Part shown: piece by piece, positions 1 through 5,204 of the stretch
Layout of the letters: the number at the start of each line of letters is the position of its first letter
How positions within the stretch are numbered: the stretch's first letter is position 1
NCBI GenBank assembly: GCA_016793585.1
Contig: JAEUJR010000499.1
Coordinates: forward strand, 1-5,512
DNA from: Archangium sp.
GTDB lineage: Bacteria; Myxococcota; Myxococcia; Myxococcales; Myxococcaceae
Length of the DNA stretch: 5,512 nucleotides
Direction of reading: 5' to 3'
Notes under the pieces: generated by a model
Databases searched by the model: none
Told to the model about the DNA's origin: nothing
What the model saw: the letters and a program-made list of their open reading frames with translations, nothing else
Translations under genes and position numbers: made by a program

Positions 1-696
1 CTCCTTCATCTCGAGGTACGTCGAGATGCTGGTGCCCGCAGTGAGCATGTTGCGGTGGGTGAGCATCACGCCCTTCGGGTCGCCCGTGCTGCCCGAGGTG
101 TAGATGATGGCCGCGAGGTCGTTGTCGATGCAGCGCCGCCCCGGAGGCCCGCCCTTCACGTGCCCAAAGTGTTTCTGCGCCTCGGCCGCGTCGCTCCCTC
201 GAGCCAACGCGCTCGACCACGCCTCGGGGTTCTTCACGGCGGTCAGCTTCGAAGCATCGAAGGCTCCGCTCACGATGGTGCGCACGAGGTGCGGCGTGTT
301 GGGCGCGCTCTGCGTGAACACCGACGCCAGGTGCATGTCGGTGAGCAGCACCTTCGCGCGGCAGTCGTTCAAGTAGTAGGTGAGTTTGTCGTGCTTCGTG
401 AGCGGGTTGATGATGCTCACGATGGCGTTGGCCTTCAGCACCGCCCAGAACGAGACGACGGTCTCGACGGTGTTGTCGGCGAACACGACGACGCGGTCAC
501 TGCGCTCGACGCCCGACTCGACGAGCGCGTGCGCGAGCGCGTTGGCCTGACGGTCGAGCTCGCCGTAGGTGACCCGCACGCCCTTGCAGACGAGCGCGAC
601 CTTGTCGGGCAGGCGGGCGGCGGTGTTCTCGAGAAAGTCGTGGAGCAGCGGCGTCGCGAGCCGATGCAGGGCGGGCGGTGGAGCGAACGTCGTCAT
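1..696 (-). CDS. AMP-dependent acyl-CoA/acyl-AMP ligase, N-terminal part (cut by window start)
   Basis: This is a class I adenylate-forming enzyme (ANL superfamily), which activates a carboxylic acid with ATP to an acyl-adenylate and usually passes it to CoA or a carrier protein. The 232 visible residues are the first part of a protein normally 500-550 long; the C-terminal domain lies outside the window. The AMP-binding motif YTSGSTGDPKG is at residues 199-209, followed by THRN at 213-216. The N-terminus (LLHDFLENTAARLPDKVAL, then TYGEL) is typical of fatty-acid or aryl acid ligases, and INPL at 96-99 fits the first subdomain. I chose the ATG at 696, which has a GGGGGA stretch about 12 bases upstream, a loose ribosome site. 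The gene lies 34 bases downstream of the NAD synthase-like gene on the same strand, so co-transcription is likely. The substrate cannot be read from this part. There is no signal peptide, so it is cytoplasmic. The family is certain and the exact subfamily is open. Confidence 0.93.
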   Translation of the reverse strand, partial: MTTFAPPPALHRLATPLLHDFLENTAARLPDKVALVCKGVRVTYGELDRQANALAHALVESGVERSDRVVVFADNTVETVVSFWAVLKANAIVSIINPLTKHDKLTYYLNDCRAKVLLTDMHLASVFTQSAPNTPHLVRTIVSGAFDASKLTAVKNPEAWSSALARGSDAAEAQKHFGHVKGGPPGRRCIDNDLAAIIYTSGSTGDPKGVMLTHRNMLTAGTSISTYLEMKE

Positions 697-730
697 GGTG
701 TTGGTTTCCCCCGAAAAGAAGGAGTGCAGC

Positions 731-1720
731 TCAGAGCTCGTGCGTCTCGTGGAAGATCGGCTCGACGAGAATCGGCGGCAGGTGGCCGTAGCGCGTGGCG
801 CGGCGCTTCGAGGCGATGTCCTTGAAGACGCGCTCGACCTGCTCGGCCGACAGGTTCAGCACCGGCGCGACCTCGGCCGCGGGCACCTGGTGGTTCACGG
901 CCCACAGGCACAGGTCCATGCGGTCGTAGGGGAGCGCGAAGTAGAACTCCTCCTGCGTCTGCGGCAGCGAGTACGTGTCGGTCGTGGGTGGCCGGCGGCG
1001 AATGTCTTCGGGCACGCCCAGCGTCTCGGCCAGCGCGTACACCTGCGTCTTGTAGAGGTGCGCGATGGGCTTGATGTCGGCGGTGCCGTCGCCCTGCTTC
1101 ACGAAGAAGCCCTGGTCGTACTCGAGGCGGTTCGGCGTGCCCACGACGGCGAAGTTGAGGCGGTCGGCGTGGTAGTACTCGACCATCTTGCGCACGCGCT
1201 GCTTGTAGTTCGTCGCCGCGACCAGCTGCAGGTACGAGCTCAGCGGCATGCGCGCGGTCTTGAGCTCTCCGGTCGGTGACTGCACGGTGAGCTGAAAGAC
1301 GTTCAAGCGGTCGGAGTCGACGATGGAGGGCAGCGTGATCTTGCTCTTCCAGCCCTTGCCGTACTCGGGGAACACGGCGCGAATCGCCTCGTCCTGCCGG
1401 GCGTAGCAGCCGGCGCCTTCGAGCGCGGGCGCGATGCTCTCGGTGATGGCCTGAATGCCGAGCGACTTCGCCAGCAGCTGGCCGAGCTCGAGCGACTCAC
1501 CCGCCGAGTGGTGCTCGGGCATGAAGAGGCCGAACACCTTGTCGGGGCCGAGCGCCTTCACGGCGAGCGCGGCGCAGACCGAGCTGTCGATGCCGCCCGA
1601 CAGGCCGATGACCACGCCACGTTTCTTGAGCGTTCCCATCACGCTCGCCTTGAACCAGGTGGAGATGCGGGAGACTTCAGCGGGGCGATCGAACGCCAAC
1701 ACGTCTTTCGAGAAAGCCAT
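731..1720 (-). CDS. nadE-like: NAD(+) synthase-like ATP pyrophosphatase, accessory (non-housekeeping) type
   Basis: The protein has 329 residues and belongs to the N-type ATP pyrophosphatase/NAD synthetase family, which adenylates a carboxylate (nicotinate adenine dinucleotide in true NadE) and replaces AMP with ammonia. The PP-loop SGGIDSS is at residues 41-47. QGDGTADIKPI (209-219) followed by LYKTQV matches the NadE core, as does RPPTTD (243-248). No N-terminal glutaminase (CN-hydrolase) domain is present, so ammonia must be free or supplied by a partner. Two things differ from standard NadE. Roughly 50-60 extra residues (about 103-165) precede the NYKQRVRKM segment, and the usual GT(G/S)NKSE motif reads GTPNRLEYDQGFF (194-206). 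From memory, this variant is a conserved subgroup found in polysaccharide or natural-product loci. The ATG at 1720 is preceded by AAGGTG at 6-base spacing; an in-frame ATG at 1756 would add 12 Arg-rich residues and is less likely. It is the first gene of a likely operon with the ligase. Confidence 0.9.
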   Translation of the reverse strand: MAFSKDVLAFDRPAEVSRISTWFKASVMGTLKKRGVVIGLSGGIDSSVCAALAVKALGPDKVFGLFMPEHHSAGESLELGQLLAKSLGIQAITESIAPALEGAGCYARQDEAIRAVFPEYGKGWKSKITLPSIVDSDRLNVFQLTVQSPTGELKTARMPLSSYLQLVAATNYKQRVRKMVEYYHADRLNFAVVGTPNRLEYDQGFFVKQGDGTADIKPIAHLYKTQVYALAETLGVPEDIRRRPPTTDTYSLPQTQEEFYFALPYDRMDLCLWAVNHQVPAAEVAPVLNLSAEQVERVFKDIASKRRATRYGHLPPILVEPIFHETHEL

Positions 1721-1802
1721 CGCGGGCACCTTGCCCCTTCGGTGGCGAACACGCACGCGGTTTCATTGCCACTACACGCGCGCGCGGGTTACTGCACAGT
1801 GC
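1721..1802. promoter_or_regulatory. Divergent intergenic region between the nadE-like and acyltransferase genes
   Basis: The 82 bases separate two genes that point away from each other, so promoters for both should lie here or inside the 5' ends. On the minus strand it holds AAGGTG (1727-1732), a good ribosome site for the gene starting at 1720, and a sigma-54-like element listed separately. On the plus strand TTGCCA (1766-1771) resembles a -35 box, but no convincing -10 box follows at 16-18 bases. The stretch 1777-1787 is alternating CG. No clear operator repeat is visible. Confidence 0.5.
1756..1771 (-). promoter_or_regulatory. Candidate sigma-54 (-24/-12) promoter for the nadE-like operon
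   Basis: Read on the minus strand the bases are TGGCAATGAAACCGCG. This has the -24 core TGGCA and the invariant GG and GC dinucleotides separated by ten bases, as in the sigma-54 consensus TGGCAC-N5-TTGCA. The -12 half is imperfect (CCGC instead of TTGC). A start about 12 bases beyond the GC would give a leader of some 25 bases that includes the AAGGTG ribosome site before the ATG at 1720. This is one motif match in GC-rich DNA, so it is tentative. Confidence 0.3.
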
Positions 1803-2327
1803 GTGAGTCGAAGTCTGGTGACCCAGTTGTTGGCCGACGCGCGAGAGCTGGCGCGCTCGTACACGCACCCCGTCTCGAAGCGGCGCGTGCTGGGCACCGA
1901 TGGGTTTCAACTGCTGCTGATTCAACGCCTTCGCGCAAGCGCCCGCTCGGCCCGCGTTCCGCTCGTCAATCACCTGCTGCGGCGGTTCTCGACGGCAGTG
2001 TACGGCACCGAGATTGGCAACGAGGTCACGCTCGGAGACGGGGTGAACTTCATTCACCCGATGGCGGTGGTCATCGGCGGCGACGCGAAGGTCGGCGCGC
2101 GCGTGCGCTTCATGGGCAGCAACACCGTCGGCACCGCGAAGGACAACGGCTACCCCGTCATCGAAGACGACGTGATGGTAGGCGCGGGCGCACGCATTCT
2201 CGGGCCCGTTCGTATCGGCGCGGGCGCCATCATCGGCGCGAACGCGGTGGTGCTGCACGACGTGCCCGCCGGCGCCGTCGTCACGGGCGTTCCCGGCGTG
2301 GTGCGGGAGCGCTCGACCCACGACTGA
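1803..2327 (+). CDS. Serine O-acetyltransferase-type hexapeptide-repeat acyltransferase
   Basis: A left-handed beta-helix acyltransferase of about 174 residues, related to CysE and to the short serine acetyltransferases of polysaccharide loci. A helical N-terminus (1-65, including GFQLLLIQRLR) leads to the IYGxEI-like segment VYGTEIG (67-72). Hexapeptide repeats follow: VTLGDG, MVGAGARILGPVRIGAGAIIGANAVV (first part at 125-136) and the closing TGVPGVV (161-167). IHP at 84-86 matches the catalytic Asp-His-Pro region of CysE. The second CysE histidine (in GDRHPK) is absent; the equivalent segment reads NGYPVI (115-120). It is much shorter than CysE (about 270 residues), lacking most of the N-terminal domain. 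The start is uncertain: I used GTG 1803, with GTG 1818 as an alternative, and neither has a good ribosome site. It is divergent from the nadE-like gene and could O-acetylate serine or, as likely, a sugar or pathway intermediate. Confidence 0.85.
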   Translation: MSRSLVTQLLADARELARSYTHPVSKRRVLGTDGFQLLLIQRLRASARSARVPLVNHLLRRFSTAVYGTEIGNEVTLGDGVNFIHPMAVVIGGDAKVGARVRFMGSNTVGTAKDNGYPVIEDDVMVGAGARILGPVRIGAGAIIGANAVVLHDVPAGAVVTGVPGVVRERSTHD

Positions 2328-2354
2328 CGTGACGAGGCGCTCCGCCGCGCGCGC

Positions 2355-2741
2355 TCAGCGCAGGCGAAGCAGCAGCGGCGCGGGCACGATGGCAACGAGG
2401 AGCAGGGCGCCGACGAGCGGCGGAAGATCGATGGTGGCGAGCGCGATCGCCTCGATGGCGATGATTCCGGCGAGCGACGCCAGCACGACGCCGCAGAGCG
2501 CACCGAGCATGGAGACGGCGACGCGACGGCTGGAGTCAGCGCCGCGCGCCCGGCGGAGCTCGTTCTCGAGCGTGTCGCGGCGTTTCGCGAGGGCCTGCTG
2601 CTGCTCGGTCAGCGAGCGCGTGCGCTCGAGCAGCGCCTGCCGTTCAGGGTCGACCTCTGCGGTGGGGCGCCCGCTCTTGAAGCGGCGCCAGAGCTCGGCG
2701 ACCTCCTGCTGCAGCGTCGAGAGCTCGGCAGGGCTGCTCAT
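2355..2741 (-). CDS. Small coiled-coil protein with C-terminal two-helix membrane hairpin
   Basis: I recognise no family. The 128-residue protein has a charged, Gln/Arg/Glu-rich N-terminal half that should form a coiled coil (about 6-70, with runs such as QALLERTRSLTEQQQALAKR). Two hydrophobic segments follow, at about 73-101 and 106-127, separated by a very short turn (TIDLPP). This gives an N-in, C-in membrane hairpin with a cytoplasmic coiled coil. There is no signal peptide or Cys pair. The ATG at 2741 has a strong ribosome site, AGGAG, 8 bases upstream (2750-2754). Its start overlaps the stop of the upstream gene as ATGA, so the two are very likely translationally coupled. It ends 27 bases from the end of the convergent acyltransferase gene. 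The layout mirrors its upstream partner, which suggests a hetero-oligomeric membrane pair, but the function is unknown. Confidence 0.8.
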   Translation of the reverse strand: MSSPAELSTLQQEVAELWRRFKSGRPTAEVDPERQALLERTRSLTEQQQALAKRRDTLENELRRARGADSSRRVAVSMLGALCGVVLASLAGIIAIEAIALATIDLPPLVGALLLVAIVPAPLLLRLR

Positions 2742-3151
2742 GACCGCGTCTCCTGCACGACACGCGAGACGGTGATCGACACCACCGCGCCGAGCATGGC
2801 GAGCACCCGTACCGGCGCGTCGACGTGCGCGGTGGGGTCGAGGGTGACGACGCCGACGACCCAGACGAGGGCAGCGAACGTGAGCAGCGCGCCGCGCAGC
2901 AGGCCCGAGGCGAACGACTGCCGAAGCCCGGGGGGACTCGCCCGCTGCTTCTCGAGCGAGGCGACCTCGACCTCGAGCCGTGGCACCTCGCGCTCGAGCA
3001 GCTCCAACCGATGCATCACCGCCGCCAGCGGCCCTTCCCGTCTGCGCTCGGCCGCGGCGTCGCGGCGGGCCATCCACGACTTGAGGAGCTCCGCTTCAGC
3101 GCGGAGCGTGACTGCTTGAACCTGTGTCCGGTCATCCACACCACGCGTCAT
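2738..3151 (-). CDS. Small coiled-coil protein with two C-terminal membrane helices (partner of downstream gene)
   Basis: I recognise no family. The product has 137 residues from the ATG at 3151. Residues about 10-70 are charged and heptad-like (including HRLELLEREVPRLEVEVASL), with a basic patch ARRDAAAERRR (28-38). Hydrophobic segments follow at about 84-104 (LLRGALLTFAALVWVVGVVTL) with the short loop DPTAHVDAP, then about 113-133. The topology is predicted as a cytoplasmic coiled coil plus a membrane hairpin, like the downstream gene, which starts inside its stop codon (ATGA overlap). Sequence identity between the two is low by eye. There is no ribosome site before ATG 3151; the frame stays open upstream to 3259, but that extension would run into the divergent metallophosphoesterase gene. 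GTG 3139 is another possible start. The two minus-strand genes form a two-gene operon facing away from the phosphoesterase. Confidence 0.78.
   Translation of the reverse strand: MTRGVDDRTQVQAVTLRAEAELLKSWMARRDAAAERRREGPLAAVMHRLELLEREVPRLEVEVASLEKQRASPPGLRQSFASGLLRGALLTFAALVWVVGVVTLDPTAHVDAPVRVLAMLGAVVSITVSRVVQETRS
2750..2754 (-). promoter_or_regulatory. Strong ribosome binding site AGGAG for the 2741 start
   Basis: On the minus strand AGGAG lies 8 bases before the ATG at 2741, inside the end of the upstream gene. It fixes the start of the downstream coiled-coil membrane protein and supports translation coupled to the ATGA overlap. Confidence 0.7.
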
Positions 3152-3197
3152 GGGTGACGGAGATTGCGAGGGGTGTGCCGACGCCGGCGCGACTAAC

Positions 3198-4046
3198 GTG
3201 AAGTGCGTGACGTCGCGCTCCTTCGTTCTTCCCAGCCGGGGCACGCTGCTCGTCAGCACCGACCTGCACGGAAACCTGGAGGACTTTCTCGCGCTCGAGG
3301 CGAAGGCCGAGGCCGCGTGGCAGGCCGGCGTCGAGCTGCACTGGGCGCTGCTGGGAGACCTCGTGCACGGGCCCGACGAGCGCGGCCGCCGGCAGATGCC
3401 CGACCTCTATGACTACGACGACGAGAGCCCTGCCCTCATCGACCGCCTCTTCGAGCTGAAGCAGCGGCGGCCGGAGCACGTACACGTCGTGCTCGGCAAT
3501 CACGACGTCGGGCACCTCGGCTTTCCGCACACGAGCAAGTTTCACCCCGACGAAGTGCAGGCGCTCGAGGTGCGTCTGTCGACGGTGCAACACGAACGAA
3601 TGCAGTCGCTCTTCTCGAACGGCCTGCTCGTGCTCGTCGCGCCGTGCGGGCTGCTCCTTTCGCACGGGGTACCCGGAGACGCGTTGACGTCGCTGGCGCT
3701 GCTCGACGGCGTGTTGCCTCCGACGAAGGACCAGGGCTCGCGCTTTCGCGCCGTGAACGAGCTGCTGTGGAGCTACGGCCAGAGCGCGCCCATCGCGGCC
3801 TCGATGCTGGAGCGGATCAGCGACGAGGTCGGCCACCGGCTGCGCGTCGTCGTGCACGGGCACGATCGCGACCACTCCGGCTGGTACATCGAGGGCGACA
3901 ACCAGGTGCAGCCGGTGCTCTTCGGCGCGCCCCGGGCCAACAAGCGCTACCTCGAGGTCGACCTCTCACGGCCCGTCGAGTCGTGCCGGCACCTCGAGTC
4001 CGACATGTTGCGACATCTGCACCCGTTGCAGGGGCCCCGCTCGTGA
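3198..4046 (+). CDS. Calcineurin-like metallophosphoesterase
   Basis: A cytoplasmic two-metal phosphoesterase; family members remove phosphate from proteins, nucleotides or other small molecules. All core motifs are present in order (residues counted from GTG 3198): DLHGN at 22-26, GDLVHG at 53-58, GNHD at 100-103, SHG at 155-157 and VHGHD at 219-223. The motif style resembles PPP-type Ser/Thr phosphatases and ApaH/PrpA-like enzymes, but the usual GDxVDRG is GDLVHG, so protein phosphatase activity is not certain. An acidic insert (DLYDYDDE, 69-76) sits between the second and third motifs. The length, 282 residues, is normal for a single-domain enzyme. The start is unclear: GTG 3198 or GTG 3207 both begin just before the first motif. 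ATG 3150 would overlap the ATG of the divergent gene and add a Gly/Ala/Cys-rich stretch. None has a good ribosome site. The stop overlaps the next gene's start (GTGA), so the lipoprotein is likely co-expressed. Confidence 0.92.
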   Translation: MKCVTSRSFVLPSRGTLLVSTDLHGNLEDFLALEAKAEAAWQAGVELHWALLGDLVHGPDERGRRQMPDLYDYDDESPALIDRLFELKQRRPEHVHVVLGNHDVGHLGFPHTSKFHPDEVQALEVRLSTVQHERMQSLFSNGLLVLVAPCGLLLSHGVPGDALTSLALLDGVLPPTKDQGSRFRAVNELLWSYGQSAPIAASMLERISDEVGHRLRVVVHGHDRDHSGWYIEGDNQVQPVLFGAPRANKRYLEVDLSRPVESCRHLESDMLRHLHPLQGPRS

Positions 4047-5140
4047 CCTCACACTCGCGCTCGATGCGGCCCCACGCGGTGGTCTTCGGCGTTCTGCTCT
4101 CGGCGTGCACCGGCGCGGTGTCTGAGATGGGCCCGCCGCCGTTCGACGATGGCGGCGTGGTGGCGGGCGGCGGCCTCGCGGGAGGCGGTGATGCTGGAGG
4201 CGGCTCAGCGGGCGGCGCGGCCGCTTCGGCTGGAGGCACGACCACGGCTGGAGGTACCGCGAGCGGTGGCGGCTCGGGCGGCGGCGCGATCGTCTCGGGC
4301 CCCTGCGCGCTGACGGGCGGCACCCGCGCAGAGCAGGTCTGCCGGCGATGGCGCTGCGACCGCATGGACCTCAGCGAAGGCACCTGGTCGGGCACCGTGA
4401 TGCCCTGCGCCGCAGGCGAGCTGAACGACGTCGGCAAGAACAACGCGCTCAAGCTCATCAACCTGTACCGCTTCATCGCCGACCTGCCCGCCGTCACGCT
4501 CGACGCGACGAAGAACCAGGCCGCGCAGGAGTGCGCGCTGATGATGGACGCGAACAACCAGCTCAGCCACTCACCGCCGACGAACTGGGCCTGCTACTCG
4601 ATGAACGGCGCGACGGCGGCGGGGCGCTCGAACATCTGCTCCACGCGCGCGGTGCGCTGCATCGACATGTACATGTCCGACTCCGGCAACGCGACGACCA
4701 TCGGGCATCGCCGCTGGTTCCTCTCGAATCAGCTCGGCCCCATCGGCATCGGCGGCACCACCGGCGGCAGCTGTCATCACGTCATCGGGGGGTCGGGCAC
4801 GGCGACGAAGTCGTTCATGGCGTGGCCTCCGCCGGGCCCCGTTCCCCTCGAGGCCATCGCGATTCCAGGCAACCCGTCGGTCGACACCACGGGGTGGACC
4901 GTGCAGACCTACTCGGCGGCGTTCAGCCTGGTGGGCGCGAGCGTGACCGTCACCGAGGGCGGCGCCGCCAAGCCCGTCACCGTCACCCAGCTCGGAGACA
5001 ACTACGGCAGCCGCTACGCGATTCGGTTCAACCCGATGGGGTGGACCACGCAGGCGGGCAGGACGTACCAGGTCACCGTCACGGCTCCAGGGCTGGCCAC
5101 GCCGATCAGCTATGCGGTCGAGGTCGTGTCCTGCCTGTGA
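4043..5140 (+). CDS. CAP (SCP/PR-1) domain lipoprotein with Gly-rich linker
   Basis: A predicted surface lipoprotein of 365 residues. A short signal peptide (HAVVFGVLLSAC) ends in a lipobox with the lipidated Cys at 22. A Gly/Ala/Ser/Thr linker spans about 36-86. A Cys-containing segment (88-122) leads into a CAP domain at about 126-262, shown by LINLYRFIADLPAVTLD, LSHSPPTNWACY (174-185) and GHRRWFL (221-227). A beta-rich C-terminal region (about 268-365) ends in Cys 364. Ten cysteines besides the lipidated one could form disulfides, which fits an exported protein. Two CAP histidines (176, 222) are kept, but the usual GEN glutamate site reads RSN (195-197). CAP proteins include lipid-binding and other extracellular proteins, and most bacterial ones have no known role. 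I chose GTG 4043 because AGGGG lies 8 bases upstream and the codon overlaps the phosphoesterase stop. ATG 4064 is a possible start that gives a shorter signal peptide. Confidence 0.9.
   Translation: MTSHSRSMRPHAVVFGVLLSACTGAVSEMGPPPFDDGGVVAGGGLAGGGDAGGGSAGGAAASAGGTTTAGGTASGGGSGGGAIVSGPCALTGGTRAEQVCRRWRCDRMDLSEGTWSGTVMPCAAGELNDVGKNNALKLINLYRFIADLPAVTLDATKNQAAQECALMMDANNQLSHSPPTNWACYSMNGATAAGRSNICSTRAVRCIDMYMSDSGNATTIGHRRWFLSNQLGPIGIGGTTGGSCHHVIGGSGTATKSFMAWPPPGPVPLEAIAIPGNPSVDTTGWTVQTYSAAFSLVGASVTVTEGGAAKPVTVTQLGDNYGSRYAIRFNPMGWTTQAGRTYQVTVTAPGLATPISYAVEVVSCL
4148..4300 (+). repeat. Low-complexity GGC/GGA-rich tract encoding the lipoprotein linker
   Basis: An in-frame, degenerate repeat of Gly-Gly-Gly-x-Ala-type units (AGGGLAGGGDAGGGSAGG, then SAGGTTTAGGTASGGGSGGG). 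Codons vary between units, so this is a protein-level repeat rather than an exact DNA repeat. It should be a flexible tether holding the CAP domain away from the membrane. Such tracts are frequent after the lipobox in myxobacterial lipoproteins. Confidence 0.75.
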
Positions 5141-5178
5141 GAGTGGTATCGGCGCTCATCGCTCGCGACGGGCAGGAC
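5128..5178 (+). terminator. Possible stem-loop at the end of the CAP lipoprotein gene
   Basis: GTCCTGCCTGT (5128-5138) pairs with ACGGGCAGGAC (5168-5178), an 11-base-pair stem with one G-U pair and a 29-base loop. The left arm covers the last codons of the lipoprotein gene. No T-run follows, so it is not a classical intrinsic terminator. It could weaken read-through, protect the mRNA end, or be chance. Confidence 0.3.
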
Positions 5179-5204
5179 CTGACACACCGGCATTCGAGGT
5201 CGTG

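Noticed and set aside
55..825. Long plus-strand open frame opposite the acyl ligase
   Set aside because: The protein is Arg/Val/His-rich with no motif, a typical shadow in GC-rich DNA, while the opposite strand carries the intact YTSGSTGDPKG motif.
569..1279. Plus-strand open frame opposite the NadE-like gene
   Set aside because: It is antisense to conserved NadE motifs, has low-complexity Arg/Val/Leu composition and no recognisable domain.
1766..1794. Sigma-70-type promoter for the acyltransferase gene (TTGCCA as -35)
   Set aside because: No acceptable -10 hexamer follows at 16-18 bases, and the same bases are part of the better sigma-54-like match on the other strand.
1677..2321. Minus-strand open frame opposite the acyltransferase
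   Set aside because: The plus strand shows clear hexapeptide repeats; this frame is Ala/Arg/His-rich with no motif and would overlap the nadE-like promoter region.
2337..2361. Possible bidirectional terminator between convergent genes (GCGCT...AGCGC)
   Set aside because: The stem is only five base pairs with a 15-base loop and no T-run, and such matches are expected by chance in GC-rich DNA.
3132..3875. Minus-strand open frame opposite the metallophosphoesterase
   Set aside because: All five metallophosphoesterase motifs are on the plus strand in order; the antisense product has no domain.
4148..4300. GGC/GGA-rich tract as a tandem DNA repeat or CRISPR-like array
   Set aside because: Units are degenerate, in frame and without spacers; a protein linker explains them fully.
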